Shown one piece after another: positions 48,540 to 58,880 of a stretch of 64,000 nt of DNA. A model generated the notes under the pieces. The model worked only from the letters and a program-made list of their open reading frames with translations, did no database searches and was not told the origin of the DNA. Made by a program: the position numbers and the translations under genes. Where the stretch lies: assembly GCA_026874595.1 (NCBI GenBank), contig CM049320.1:21709714-21773713 (forward strand), written 5' to 3'. The stretch is from Sipunculus nudus. Lineage: Eukaryota; Annelida; Sipuncula; Golfingiida; Sipunculidae. How positions within the stretch are numbered: position 1 is the first letter of the stretch; the number at the start of each line of letters is the position of its first letter.

Positions 48540-49240
48540 TAAAAAAGGTTTGACATCCAGGGAGATCCATGAAAAGTCCCCTTGGAAACCTAAAATTAGA
48601 TCTCTGTTGCCCATAACCGCTGAGCTATTGGGCTATTCTGAGAGTTCCATATAAGTTCTTCCCAGAAACCTGAAATTGGGTCTATGTGACCTATATTTTC
48701 AGAGTTTCGGGGTATGTTTGGACACCTAAGAAATAATGAAAAATACACACACATTGCAAGATTCCTCAGGAAAGGCTCGTTGGATTGTTATCTAACTGGT
48801 GTGCTTATGGGTCTTGATGAACTTGAGCTAATATGCATGAACGATGATGCCACCTACATTATCTTAATTAGTTGCCTGTGCAAGGATATATTTTTAACAT
48901 GTCAGTCGGGCGAGCATCATGACGCACGGGTCATTTGTTTTATTATTTAATTCTATCTCAACTAAGGATGAGTCATTGAGCTATGGCGTGATTTTTTTTG
49001 TTTGTCGTCTGTTCGGTTGTTTATCAAGTTGTCCGGATGGTGAGACGTACTTTATAGCTAGGGCACAAATCAAAACCGTTATATCGGTAGTTTCATGACA
49101 TATTACATATAGTTAGTTTTTAGAGCACTTTTGTTAACCTGTCTCCGGGACTTAGTAATGATCTATAGCGCTTGGGTAATGTTTCCGGGTCCGAAGCTCT
49201 AGACATTTTGTATCAAGTGATTCTTTGCAGTATTTTTTTC
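48540..49240 (+). repeat. Second locus of the dispersed ~340-bp repeat
   Basis: It opens with 'gacatccagggagatcc', has a second 'ccagaaacctgaaattgggtc' block near 48662, and closes near 48930 with 'gagcatcatgacgcacgggtca', matching 1624-1645. A fresh head follows at 48972 ('cattgagctatggcgtg', 'tttgtttgtcgtctg', 'agggcacaaatc'). So the 3' part of one unit joins the 5' part of another, consistent with tandem arrangement. Confidence 0.65.
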
Positions 49241-49636
49241 ATATACTATCAGATAAGAAAAGATCGATCCGTGTGCTTTTATTTCAGACTCTCACATGTG
49301 ATAATTACAAATATGGACTAAATGAATCACTCACTTCACCGGTGTTTGGTTTTAGTTTAAACTTGTTGCAGTAACTGGTCCAATATCATTTTATATGCCG
49401 TATATAGCAACTATTTGCTTTGTCTCGAATAAAAATAATCGCCTTCCCGAACACACAGACAGACAACCATTGAGTTGTCATGTCATTGTCCGCGTCACTG
49501 CTTTTGTGTTCTAAATATAATGAAATAAACAACAACGAGCCTTGTAAAATTGTTTCAAAATATGTTCGAATCCAACAGCCAATAGTCAAGACCAATGAAG
49601 CAAATGACAGAGTGTAACCAGAACCAGGGTTGGGGT

Positions 49637-49800
49637 AATTGTAATGTGTAATTGTAATTACCTGTAATTAATTAAAATTTTTCTAGTAATTGAATGTTAT
49701 TTGTTAATTGAACAAAATTCAATTACAAGTGATTGTAATTGTAATGGTTACAAGGGTAAAAATAGATGTAATTTCAAATACTTTCCAATTACTTTCCAAA
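49637..49800. repeat. GTAATT/AATTAC-rich low-complexity repeat
   Basis: Dense GTAATTGTAAT and ATTACAATTAC motifs, self-complementary over short distances. The same texture, with shared 'aagtgattgtaatt' and 'aattgtaatggttac'-like blocks, is at 53630-53765. Confidence 0.75.
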
Positions 49801-51199
49801 ATCATGACAGAGCACCATACCTTATACCTCATTCCTTTGCGCTGTTTATCAAAACACTCTTGGGTAAGGATTGTAAGCTGTGATTATTGAATAAATAGTA
49901 CCCAAGCATGTAATAAACATGGTAATTTATTAGTATGCCTTATAAGTTATACTGGTCTTTTTATTTTGCAAATGCCTCCACTGCAATGTAGATAAAGTAA
50001 CAAGCTTCCATAATGTACACCTATCCAGAGCTTCACTACAATAAGTGTGTGGGCTTGCTACCTTTTCACACCATCACTGAAATGGAGGCTGGATCATACT
50101 CATACTGGTCTGGTTACATCAGTATTTATTTGCTAATAAGCTTACACTGAGAGATTCACAGGAACAAAGAGGCTAATGATATAGGAAGGCTGATATCAGA
50201 ATTACCTCAAGTCAATGGCCCCTGAGGTAAATAGATATACAGGTATCAAGATAGCAGGGTTTTCTCAGTTGGGTGAACAGTCTCCACTGTTTTCTGTGTC
50301 CAGAGACTCTGGGCATTGTATACTGGTTTTACTAAATGTCATACATAATAAAGATGCTAACCATAGTGAATGCACTGGATTTTCATTACCTTTTCATATA
50401 AATAATTTCATTACATCAAATTGTAATATATTGTATATTCTGGATGAATATATTTTAATGAATTATTCACATGAAATGTTTGCATGAATGATTTTAGTGA
50501 AATCACAACGTATTTAAATTCCAGTATTTATGACATAAATTTGATCAGCATTGATATTAAAAAAATTAAGATTTATGAGTTGATTTATGTGAAGGATAAC
50601 TGTACAGGATTCAGGTAGTCGCTTAAAAGGTTTTTCCATCATCAGAGGTTTGAATCAAAAATTATTTACATGTGCTCTAATTAGCACATGCCAGTGTTAT
50701 TAAGAAGCAAAAATTTAGTCCAATAATGGATAACAGGTGATTTATCTATCATTTATCTATCTTTCTTTCTCTATCTTTTTACTTTCACTCTCCTCATTTT
50801 CAATATTTAACTTGCTGACGTCAGTCAAGGTCCAATGATCAAATAATTAATTAACAATATCAAACAGGGCCTTTGTGACTTCAAACACATCAAACTAATT
50901 AAGGGACTACAAACACACTTCAAACACACCATAGCTTTTACATCGATCCTTTGTATATGTTGAACCCAAGCGTGAGTAGATTGTGAGTAGGTCTTGTTTG
51001 ACTTATTTTGATTACCTTTGAGTACCAAAGTAACTATATAAACCCTAACACCCCAATGACTAACCCTCACAATAATGTCTGATATTCATACGTATAACAT
51101 CTACTGCTTATCCATGTTTTGGAAAAAAGCAAAGTACATATACGTTAAGTGTTGCAGAGAATAGGCATTCAAATAAGCAACCTAGGAGTAACATAAATC
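49801..51199. other. AT-rich intergenic DNA
   Basis: No gene is supported. A frame at 50215-50487 has no recognisable domain. Confidence 0.45.
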
Positions 51200-51478
51200 G
51201 GGATCAAAAACGGCCACAAACCAATTATACCAATTAATTATCACAAAGAAAAATTCCGCACGCATTTCTATGATTGTCTACAAAATAATGAAAAGAAAGA
51301 ATTCCCTGAACAATCGATACAAAGTTTAAAGTCTGAAAAAAAGTGTGCCACCATAGATGTATATTGCACATGTAGACAGCCATATAGAGAAAAAACCACT
51401 TCGGTTATGGTAATGGCCCCATGGCACAATGTGATGCTTGCTTAGAATGGTTTCATAAATCTTGCAAACGCCTCCATA

Positions 51479-51483
<5 letters not shown>
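51200..51483 (+). pseudogene. Decayed C-terminus of a Ulp1-type protease with PHD finger (transposon-type)
   Basis: The frame from 51200 reads KEKFRTHFYDCLQ, then KEFPEQS, the pattern found just after the Ulp1/C48 peptidase core in many transposon-encoded proteins. It goes on to YCTCRQPYRE, the first ligand pair of a PHD finger. A one-base slip near 51405 moves the reading to QCDACLEWFHKSCKRLHK and a stop at 51481-51483, supplying the second Cys pair, the His and the sixth ligand. The last two zinc ligands are missing, and the peptidase core upstream is not legible. (TA)n starts straight after the stop. It is a relic of a DNA transposon or related mobile gene. Confidence 0.5.

Positions 51484-51531
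<48 letters not shown>
51483..51531. repeat. (TA)n microsatellite
   Basis: A pure TA run directly after the PHD relic. Confidence 0.95.
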
Positions 51532-51532
<1 letters not shown>

Positions 51533-51536
51533 GTCA

Positions 51537-51905
51537 TTTCGGCAGTCCAAATCTAGGACTTCACACATGGCAAGCCAAGTTAAACTATATATTCATACAC
51601 TGAGAAAGTAAATAAAACAAATAATTCATATATTAGGCAGTTCATGTCTAGGACTTCGGACCTCAGACAAGGGAAGCCCGAAATTAAAACATATTTAATA
51701 TAATTGATTCATAATAACACACATTAACAACTGTCTGTGAGATATAGGGCGCCTGTATTAAGCAATTTCATACCAATATCACCCAAGATACACCACAATG
51801 ACACACAAAGAAAACAAAAATGAAACAAATAATTAATATATTGGGCAGTTCATGTCTAGGACTTCAGACCACGCACATGGCAAGCCCGAAATAAAATAAT
51901 ATTTA
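51537..51905. repeat. Three direct repeats around GGCAGTTCATGTCTAGGACTTC
   Basis: A ~65-bp motif, 'ggcagt(t/c)ca...ctaggactt c.gac....acatggcaagcc', starts near 51540, 51635 and 51842. Each is followed by an 'aattaaa' stretch. Their function is unknown. Confidence 0.8.
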
Positions 51906-53070
51906 GTATATTCCTGTAAGAATTTATGTATTGTCCATCTCTTTCATTTTCTACCTGAAATTAAATATTATTTAGTATCTTTGTATTGGAATTCATGTAT
52001 TACCCCCCCCCCCTCATGCAAATTTCCTTCAATCCCTCTTTCCTTCTCTCTCTTTTCACTTCTCTCTCTCCAACTATCACTCATCTTTCTAACATTTCTA
52101 CTCTTTCTTTCTCAGTCTCTCTCTCCCAATCAAACTATAGCTCATGCATATTTACATATCTCATCAGTAATAAATTATATACAAACACAGAAGGCAGTAT
52201 ATACATAACCATCTTTATTCTACACAACTCGAATCAAACAAACACATACACGAAAATAATTAAAAAATAACACTTAATTTTATCCTTCATATTTAATACA
52301 TTATAGCTACATATGGCTTAGCCCTGCCTTGGCTTTAGTGTATTGATGTTTACTGCCAAAATGCTTCAAACGAAACGTGATTCTATGTACCAATAGACGC
52401 GAAGTAACTCAGTTCTTGCTCTTATCACTAAAGCCCTGTAAACTTCGTATGGCGAATCCTTGATATTTGCATATTAGGGCGTCACAAGGCTCCTGACGAT
52501 TCCCTTGTATTTGCATATCATTCCGCCTGGCCTCCTTTGAATGGCATCGTTGCTATGAGGAGGCTTACAGCATCCCATAGGCAACAGACAGCTCAACCCG
52601 CATGGTAACATTCGCACTGAAATCATGCATGTTTTTAGAAAGTCCATACATGGACCTCCGTGTCCTATGATATATCTCTGCTGTTCGAACATACGGTCCA
52701 CGGGCAAATTTAAGTGTATTGTAGACAATGTCGCATCGATTTTGTATGGTGTATTTGTTAGTGTTCAAGTTACACATGAAAGCTTTGCCACTGTTGAGTT
52801 GTCAACACGCTGAACGTCGTGATGACGTGATCGTTTCAGTCAGCCGGTACATGAATAACAGTTTGACTGCGTTCGTCGCGTGTGGACCTGAATATCTCAC
52901 GCAGATTGGCTGAGCTGGAGACACATTTAAAAACCGACCTGCGGCGATAAGCAATGGTCTGATAAACGGTGACACACTGACTCACTGAGGCTGAGGGTCT
53001 TATATAGTGTTAAAAATCTTGCCGTACTCAAATAGCCGAGGACCTTAACCTATTAAGACTGATAAAATGG

Positions 53071-53072
<2 letters not shown>
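51906..53072. other. 5' flank of the right SDR gene, no gene supported
   Basis: It contains a C run (52003-52013), a CT-rich patch (52025-52130), and two octamer motifs ATTTGCAT (about 52467 and 52508). The stretch 52800-53010 is GC-richer with an inverted CCAAT (GATTGG) at about 52903. These could be promoter elements, but this is weak. Confidence 0.35.
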
Positions 53073-53136
<64 letters not shown>

Positions 53137-53139
53137 ATT
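53073..53139. repeat. (TA)n microsatellite
   Basis: A TA run with one TTT interruption, about 400 bases before the SDR start codon. Confidence 0.95.
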
Positions 53140-53532
53140 ATCAAACTGGAAGCCAACAATAGGCGGTTACTGAATTAACCATGTTGGTTTTGGAAAAAGG
53201 ATTCTAGGAAGACCACTATAGTTACACCTTACGTCACTGGGAAAGACCTTAGTTCAGCGAGGCCGTGATGTGTGGCGCTGACTGTCCGGTACGCCCCGTG
53301 TTTACCAGTCGATGAAATAAGAGGGTCAGAGAATGGTAATTTATCATTTTAGTTGCCGTGTGGTAGCTATACCGACACTAAGTGCGACATAGTGAGAGGC
53401 GTTTGATATCTCTGTCAGAGCCATTTAATTGACTGGGCCAATCTACATATGGCTCCCCAGAGTTAAAAAGTTATGGTTCTTAACGTCCTCGGGCGCCCTC
53501 TGTTGTCACCATCAGTCACTATTCCAAGTGGT

Positions 53533-54277
53533 ATGACTGGATCACGCGCATTCGCATTCATTTCCGGTAAGGCAGGAGTGTTGACATACGTGCCACACTG
53601 GGATGTCAGGATGGTCCGCCTTTTTAAGAAAGTAATTGAAAGTAATTAATTACTTTTCAAAAGTGATTGTAATTTAATCATTAATTTGTAAAATTAACTT
53701 TAATTTGTAATTGTAATTATAATTGGGATTGTTGGAAGTAATTGTAATTGTAATGATTACTTTTCAATGTATCTGGCCCTTACCCTGACCAGAACCTTAT
53801 TTTTATTGGCAGGGGGTGGTTCCGGTATTGGTGCACGGACAGCGGTAGAATTTGCAAGCAAAGGAATAAGACTGACCCTGGTTGACCTACGACAAGACAA
53901 TTTGGGGAAAACTAAACAGCGGTGCGAAGATGCTGGGTTAATTATCTCCCGATATGGTAAGCAAAGTTTAGCCTGTTCAAGTGAAATTTTAGTGGAACAT
54001 TTTAACTATTTTAGAATGTTCGAACCAGTGTCTGAAAATTAAGCAATACGGGCCAGTCTAATAACCCCTTTTATCAGATATCATATTCATTGTTTAAAAG
54101 ATTTACGGGAAAAGATTTTTTTCTTTTATTATACCAACCCTCGAACCACCCTTTTATTAACGTTTTAGAAAAATATAAGCTGCAGATCCACACATATAAG
54201 TAAATGTATATATGAGTTTTAGGTGAAGTACAGTAGACTAAAGCTAGTATACAGGAGGGCGTCATCTTTCATTTATT

Positions 54278-54314
<37 letters not shown>

Positions 54315-56486
54315 GCATGTATTTGAGATATTGGTCTAGGCACCTGCTTGGCAGGATTTGAAACAAATTTCCATTCAATACGCCTCTTAAAATTAAAGAT
54401 ATGAGCGAAGATGCGTCCGATGTGACTCTTTTTTGAACAATTCATAATATAATTTGAAAGAGTTTCTATAGAATAACGCCAGAGCTAGCTTTCCTCATGT
54501 AACGTATTAATGTAATACACAACAGTTAGCCAAGCGAAATTTCATCATGAGGACAAGTATATTTAAGTTAAAACCATCACACGATTGATTACCTTTAATT
54601 TAGCGTTTTTGCACTAAACTTTCGCCAGCTTATCATCATGTGCACAAGAGGATATCATCGCTATAGTGAGGACAAAATAAAGGTAGTTGGGGACGATGTC
54701 AGTCTCGTCCGACATGGTTTTTTTTTGTACACTTTGCCTTCCTGGTCTGTTCAATCTTGCAGTTAATCTCGGCTCACTCGGGGAGCATACAACAAGCAGC
54801 GCTAAGAGGGTATTTTTCTTCACGATAGCCTGACACCCATTTTTGACCAGTACCCATTCACCCTTGGTGAAGAGAGCGCACCCTTGTGGTAAAGACTTTG
54901 GGTAGCGCAGAAAGAGGTCAGATCGGGGCGCGAACCCACAACCTTTACCATTACGCCACCTCGATCCACAAACAAACAAACAAACAGAGCCATGTGATTT
55001 TATTCCACAACAACGGAACGCTTACATGTGTTTAAGACCTCTTGTTAGCTCATTATAACCCTCTCACTTAAAGATAGACATCGTTCACTGTTCCACACCC
55101 TAATGGGTCCAGGTAGTGACACATATCACCGTTAACCGTTCTTATATTTGCGATGGAGTCCAAACAACATGTCACCCTGGTTCGACAAAGAAATGGTAGC
55201 AAGACCTCCAACCTAAATTTATTGAATCATCGTATCGCAATAAACATATAAAACTTCAACAATTCCAACTATTGCAAACTTTCATTTCCACTTCAATTCC
55301 AAAACAGCCGCCTTTGTCAGGGGGCAAATATTCGAATGGTCGTAACTGCAAAACTAAGTGCATTTAACGTTAACATGTTTAATACTTCTGAGGTCATTCA
55401 CTGTGGATATATAGTATTGACAAAATAAGTGTCACATTTGATAGGTAAAAATTCGCCAAATAAAGAGATGAAAATAAAGCGCTTAAAATATATAATGTTC
55501 AACCATTATTAAGTTGCCTTTTCATTTGGTGATACTTGTGAGGTTATAAAGGCACATATCAAGCATTAAGGTCACGATCTATGCCAAATGATGTACGAAA
55601 ATAGTCATACTCCCGATGATATAGTACATTGTTGCAACTGGCAACACAATGCAAACAATGGTTTATTGATTATATATTGATTATTATTGATAGATAGACA
55701 GATAAATAGATAATTTTGTAACAATTTGTCATGGGTCATTCAAGAAATACAATACACTAAGGCCAAGAACAATGCTTTATTAGTAAGATAAAAGCCACTA
55801 AGAAAAGATATGCCCGTTCATTTGTCGATTCTATGTGAGACAACAAGTGTCCACATATAACATTAAGGTCAAGGTGAATGCTAAACGATGGTGTGCAAAG
55901 ACCAAAATCACCATAACATGGTACACTTTTGTACAGATTGTAAACAATTATATAAATAAACATATGAAAAATCAAGCTCATTAAGTATAATAATATATAT
56001 GTAAATATATATATATATATATATATATATACGGTATATATATTTACGGTTTGCAGGAATCTTCAACAAAAGTTAGTTATTCGATATAAGGGATTATCAA
56101 CAAGGGTACATCAGATGAATAAATATATGATAATGCTGGTATGTCTAAGTATCTGTGAGACCAAGATAAAGATGGCGTGTCGTAAGTTCTGATACTGAAA
56201 GTAGGTATGTTTGTTTATGTTCAGTTATACTGACACATATTCTTAAGTAAAAAATTTGTCTTATTTGTAATATCTTTTGTTAGGTCCAAGCAAAACGTGG
56301 CACTATCTGTTCTGTGCTTCCTATTTGCTCATTAGACTATGGTGATAAATTTAAAGATCAATTAATAAATCAATCGAATCTATTCATTTTCAGATCCTCT
56401 TGTTGAGGGGAGATGTCACGGACGACGAGTTTGCTGGGTCAGTGTTCCAGGAGACAGTGAATAAATTTGGTCGTCTGGATATATTG
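53533..56486 (+). CDS. SDR-family oxidoreductase, first three recognised exons (3' part outside window)
   Basis: This is the N-terminal half of a classical SDR. Exon 1 (53533-53566) begins MTGSRAFAFIS and stops one base into a Gly codon at GTAAGG. Exon 2 (53813-53956) supplies GGGSGIGARTAVEFASKG, the TGxxxGxG dinucleotide loop (Ser in place of the usual Thr), then RLTLVDLRQDNL. The Asp after strand two suggests NAD rather than NADP. Exon 3 (56394-56486) reads LRGDVTDDEF and ETVNKFGRLDIL, the strand before the expected NNAG. Exon 2 ends in phase 1 but exon 3 is in frame only if it starts in phase 0, so a small exon is unseen between them or the copy is frameshifted. Exons with the active site should lie beyond 64000. 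LINE C sits in the following intron. Confidence 0.85.
53630..53765. repeat. GTAATT/AATTAC-rich repeat filling SDR intron 1
   Basis: Most of the 246-base first intron consists of this repeat, which resembles 49637-49800. Confidence 0.75.
54282..54311. repeat. (TA)n microsatellite
   Basis: A TA run of 30 bases in the SDR intron. Confidence 0.93.
54715..54970 (-). mobile_element. tRNA-derived SINE-like element
   Basis: On the minus strand the head reads GGTGGCGTAATGGTAAAGG (A-box-like) and then GGGTTCGCGCCCC (B-box-like). Only about five bases separate them instead of some thirty, so the anticodon arm has been lost. The body runs to a short A-run (TACAAAAAAAAACC) near 54715, which fits a SINE 3' tail. 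Confidence 0.6.
55992..56042. repeat. Interrupted (TA)n tract
   Basis: TA runs broken by 'gtaaat' and 'cgg'. Confidence 0.9.
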
Positions 56487-57220
56487 GTAAGTTGGAGGGA
56501 TAGACTTGTACCCAGTGCCTTTTAGCCTTGATACCTAAGTTGACATAAATGCCTGATTTCAGTTTGATAATTATCTTTATGTAAGATCTATTTATAAATT
56601 CTCTATTGGAGTAATCTTGTTGAACATACCTTTTTAACAAGATATAAAACAAATGAAGAACTTGAATCAAAACAAAACACAAAGACTTTTATTCACTTAT
56701 TTACTTACTTTGTACAAGACAAATTATGTTGTCAGGACATCATATATTGCAACAGCATGAGGACAAGCTAACATGTTGCCCTGCTTGAGAAGCCGAGACA
56801 TATAATTTTCTCTGTCATAAAGAAATTGGTTGGTCTAGCTGGTCGTCGTTTTCATTGAAATATAACTTATATGGTCAGTGACTTAATAGCATGCTATTGT
56901 TTCGGAGTACGAGTTATAGACCGAGACATAATCGGACTGATTCATCCACAATCCATATATGTGCCCTACTCGATATTGATATATACGTGTATACTGATGT
57001 GTTTCACTGTTACGTTTAAACCAATTACCTTTTACATGGCCGAGTGTAAAATGACATATTTTTGGACTGAAAGTTTTCAGAGGAATATGTTTAAGATAAT
57101 ATACATTTTTAGGGACAGATGATAATTATAGTGATAAGGAACATTACAAATTATGAATAAAGCAAAAATGGTTATGTTTATACCCAAATTGTTCTAATAA
57201 TTGAAATATCCAAAATTTAG

Positions 57221-58132
57221 ATGCCCGTCTGTGTTAAAGTGTGTACAAAATCATTAGATGATAGTTCTATCACATACCAAGATAAAAAACGCTTGAACAC
57301 TGTATTTAGTGACCTAGAGTCGCCGGATGATTACCCCTTAGCAAGTCTCTGTACAAAAGATAAAATGTCAGGCAGCGAATCTCCCATTACTGTTGAAAAC
57401 TCAGAACAATTAACCCTTTTCTTTGCAGCAGCGCTAAGCTCTGAAAACATAAAAGGTGCTCTTAAGGTTATCACCGATGCAGCAGAAGATAAAAGATTAA
57501 AAACTTATGAAAATAAAATAGAAAGTCTAACAAGGGATGTGACTAGGCTGCAACACACAGTTGTCTAATTACAAGAGGAGTTAGACAACCAACAACAGTA
57601 CTCGAGGCGCAACTCAGTACGCATTACCAACACCTGGACAGAAGAAAAGGATGAGAATACAGACAAGATGGTGATGGACATAGCAAAACAGATGATGGGG
57701 ATTGATATTGTAGAGCATGAGATAGAGAGATCACATAGAGTTGGTTGAGCCCTGCCCTCGGGCAAGCCAAGGCCAATACTTGTGAAGCTGGTCTCTCACA
57801 AAACAAAAGCAAAGATTATGCATGGCAAGGCACGTTTAAAATTGGCAGCCGAGGCGTCCAGGGACCTTTTCATACACGAAGACCTCACATACTCCCGAGT
57901 CACAATGTTTAAAGCAGCCCGAGACATGAAAAGGGAAAGTTACATAAGAGACTGTTGGACAAATGACGGGGTGGTGTTTATAAGGGACAGTTACGGAGAA
58001 GCCCTCAGGTTCACAAGCCAAACAAAATTTAATGCATGGTTGGACAGGCCCAAGAACGACCCATCGAAACTGTATTCGGCCTCTGTGAGTCAGGAGTCCC
58101 CGATTACGTCAACTCCTAAAGACACAAATTAA
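57221..58132 (+). pseudogene. LINE C ORF1: nucleic-acid-binding protein with two in-frame stops
   Basis: One frame of 303 codons is interrupted by TAA at 57566 and TGA at 57746. Before the first stop there is a helical, charged stretch (KTYENKIESLTRDVTRLQHT), a coiled coil. After it come QYSRRNSVRI and EIERSHRVG, the L1-type RRM-like blocks, then RPILVKLVSHKTKAKIM and FIHEDLTYSRV with CWTNDGVVFIRD. Order and blocks fit an L1-type ORF1 protein that packages element RNA. A later ATG at 57782 could only make the C-terminal 116 residues. Confidence 0.82.
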
Positions 58133-58526
58133 GGGGTCGTCCCATATACGAAACGAATCATTAAAATAAAAATACAAAAGTACGAATAAATAAAAGTGTA
58201 CAGATTTATGTGCCTACTATTTGCTGTAAATGGTTAAGTTTAAAATATATTGTTTATAGTGCAACAGAAAACATACGCATATGCGAATAGATGTGTTTCT
58301 GTGGAATCATAAACTGTACAAGCACGAACATGACATACATTGTATGTAAATATTGCTGCGATGGCAATTACTCACTTATGAATTATTTATTTTGAAATTT
58401 ATGGACTTAATTCATGTTCTTCGAGTAGTAATATTCCCACACACCGGGAGCTTTTATTCAATTGAAGAGCCGGTCTCTAAGTCCTTATCACCTCTCTGAC
58501 GTTTCAAGTATTTTAATATTCTAGTT

Positions 58527-58880
58527 ATGTCTAGGATTAACTGGACGGAAATCTTTGTAATTGCATTTTCGATTACTGTGTCAATGTGTTACACTTTAGG
58601 TACAGACACACTCTTCGCGAATACACGTCACCGAGATAGTCGGAATGCGCCAACTATAATAATTATAACTACCACTCCCCAATTTAATATATATTTAGAT
58701 ATGAAAATTAATTTAAATTCAATGCATTTAAACAATGTAGCAATTAACAATACTTCACAAAATATAACTTATAATCATGGTCGGAATAGGAAAAGATATC
58801 CAGTTAGGTGTCTTGAAAATAATATACACACTGTATACATACTTATACTTTCATGCCAAGTTTTCAAGTTATTACATTAA
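58527..58880 (+). CDS. Intact small ORF between LINE C ORF1 and ORF2, with a signal peptide
   Basis: A 117-codon frame starts MSRINWTEIFVIAFSITVSM, a hydrophobic leader typical of secretion or membrane insertion. It has several N-x-S/T sites (NWT, NNTS, NIT) and a second hydrophobic stretch at its end (HTVYILILSCQVFKLL). It overlaps the ORF2 start (58853) by 28 bases in another frame. Unlike ORF1 and ORF2 it has no stop. It may be a third element gene, or a chance frame in AT-rich DNA. No family is recognised. Confidence 0.3.
   Translation: MSRINWTEIFVIAFSITVSMCYTLGTDTLFANTRHRDSRNAPTIIIITTTPQFNIYLDMKINLNSMHLNNVAINNTSQNITYNHGRNRKRYPVRCLENNIHTVYILILSCQVFKLLH

Larger units (their letters stand above)
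53957..56393 (+). other. Second SDR intron, with repeats
   Basis: It carries two TA tracts (54282-54311; 55992-56042) and the SINE-like element at 54715-54970. It may hide a very small exon, needed to repair the reading phase; none was found by eye. Confidence 0.6.

Noticed and set aside
52464-52516. Two octamer ATTTGCAT motifs as an snRNA-type distal promoter
   Set aside because: No proximal element, TATA at the right distance, or snRNA sequence follows.
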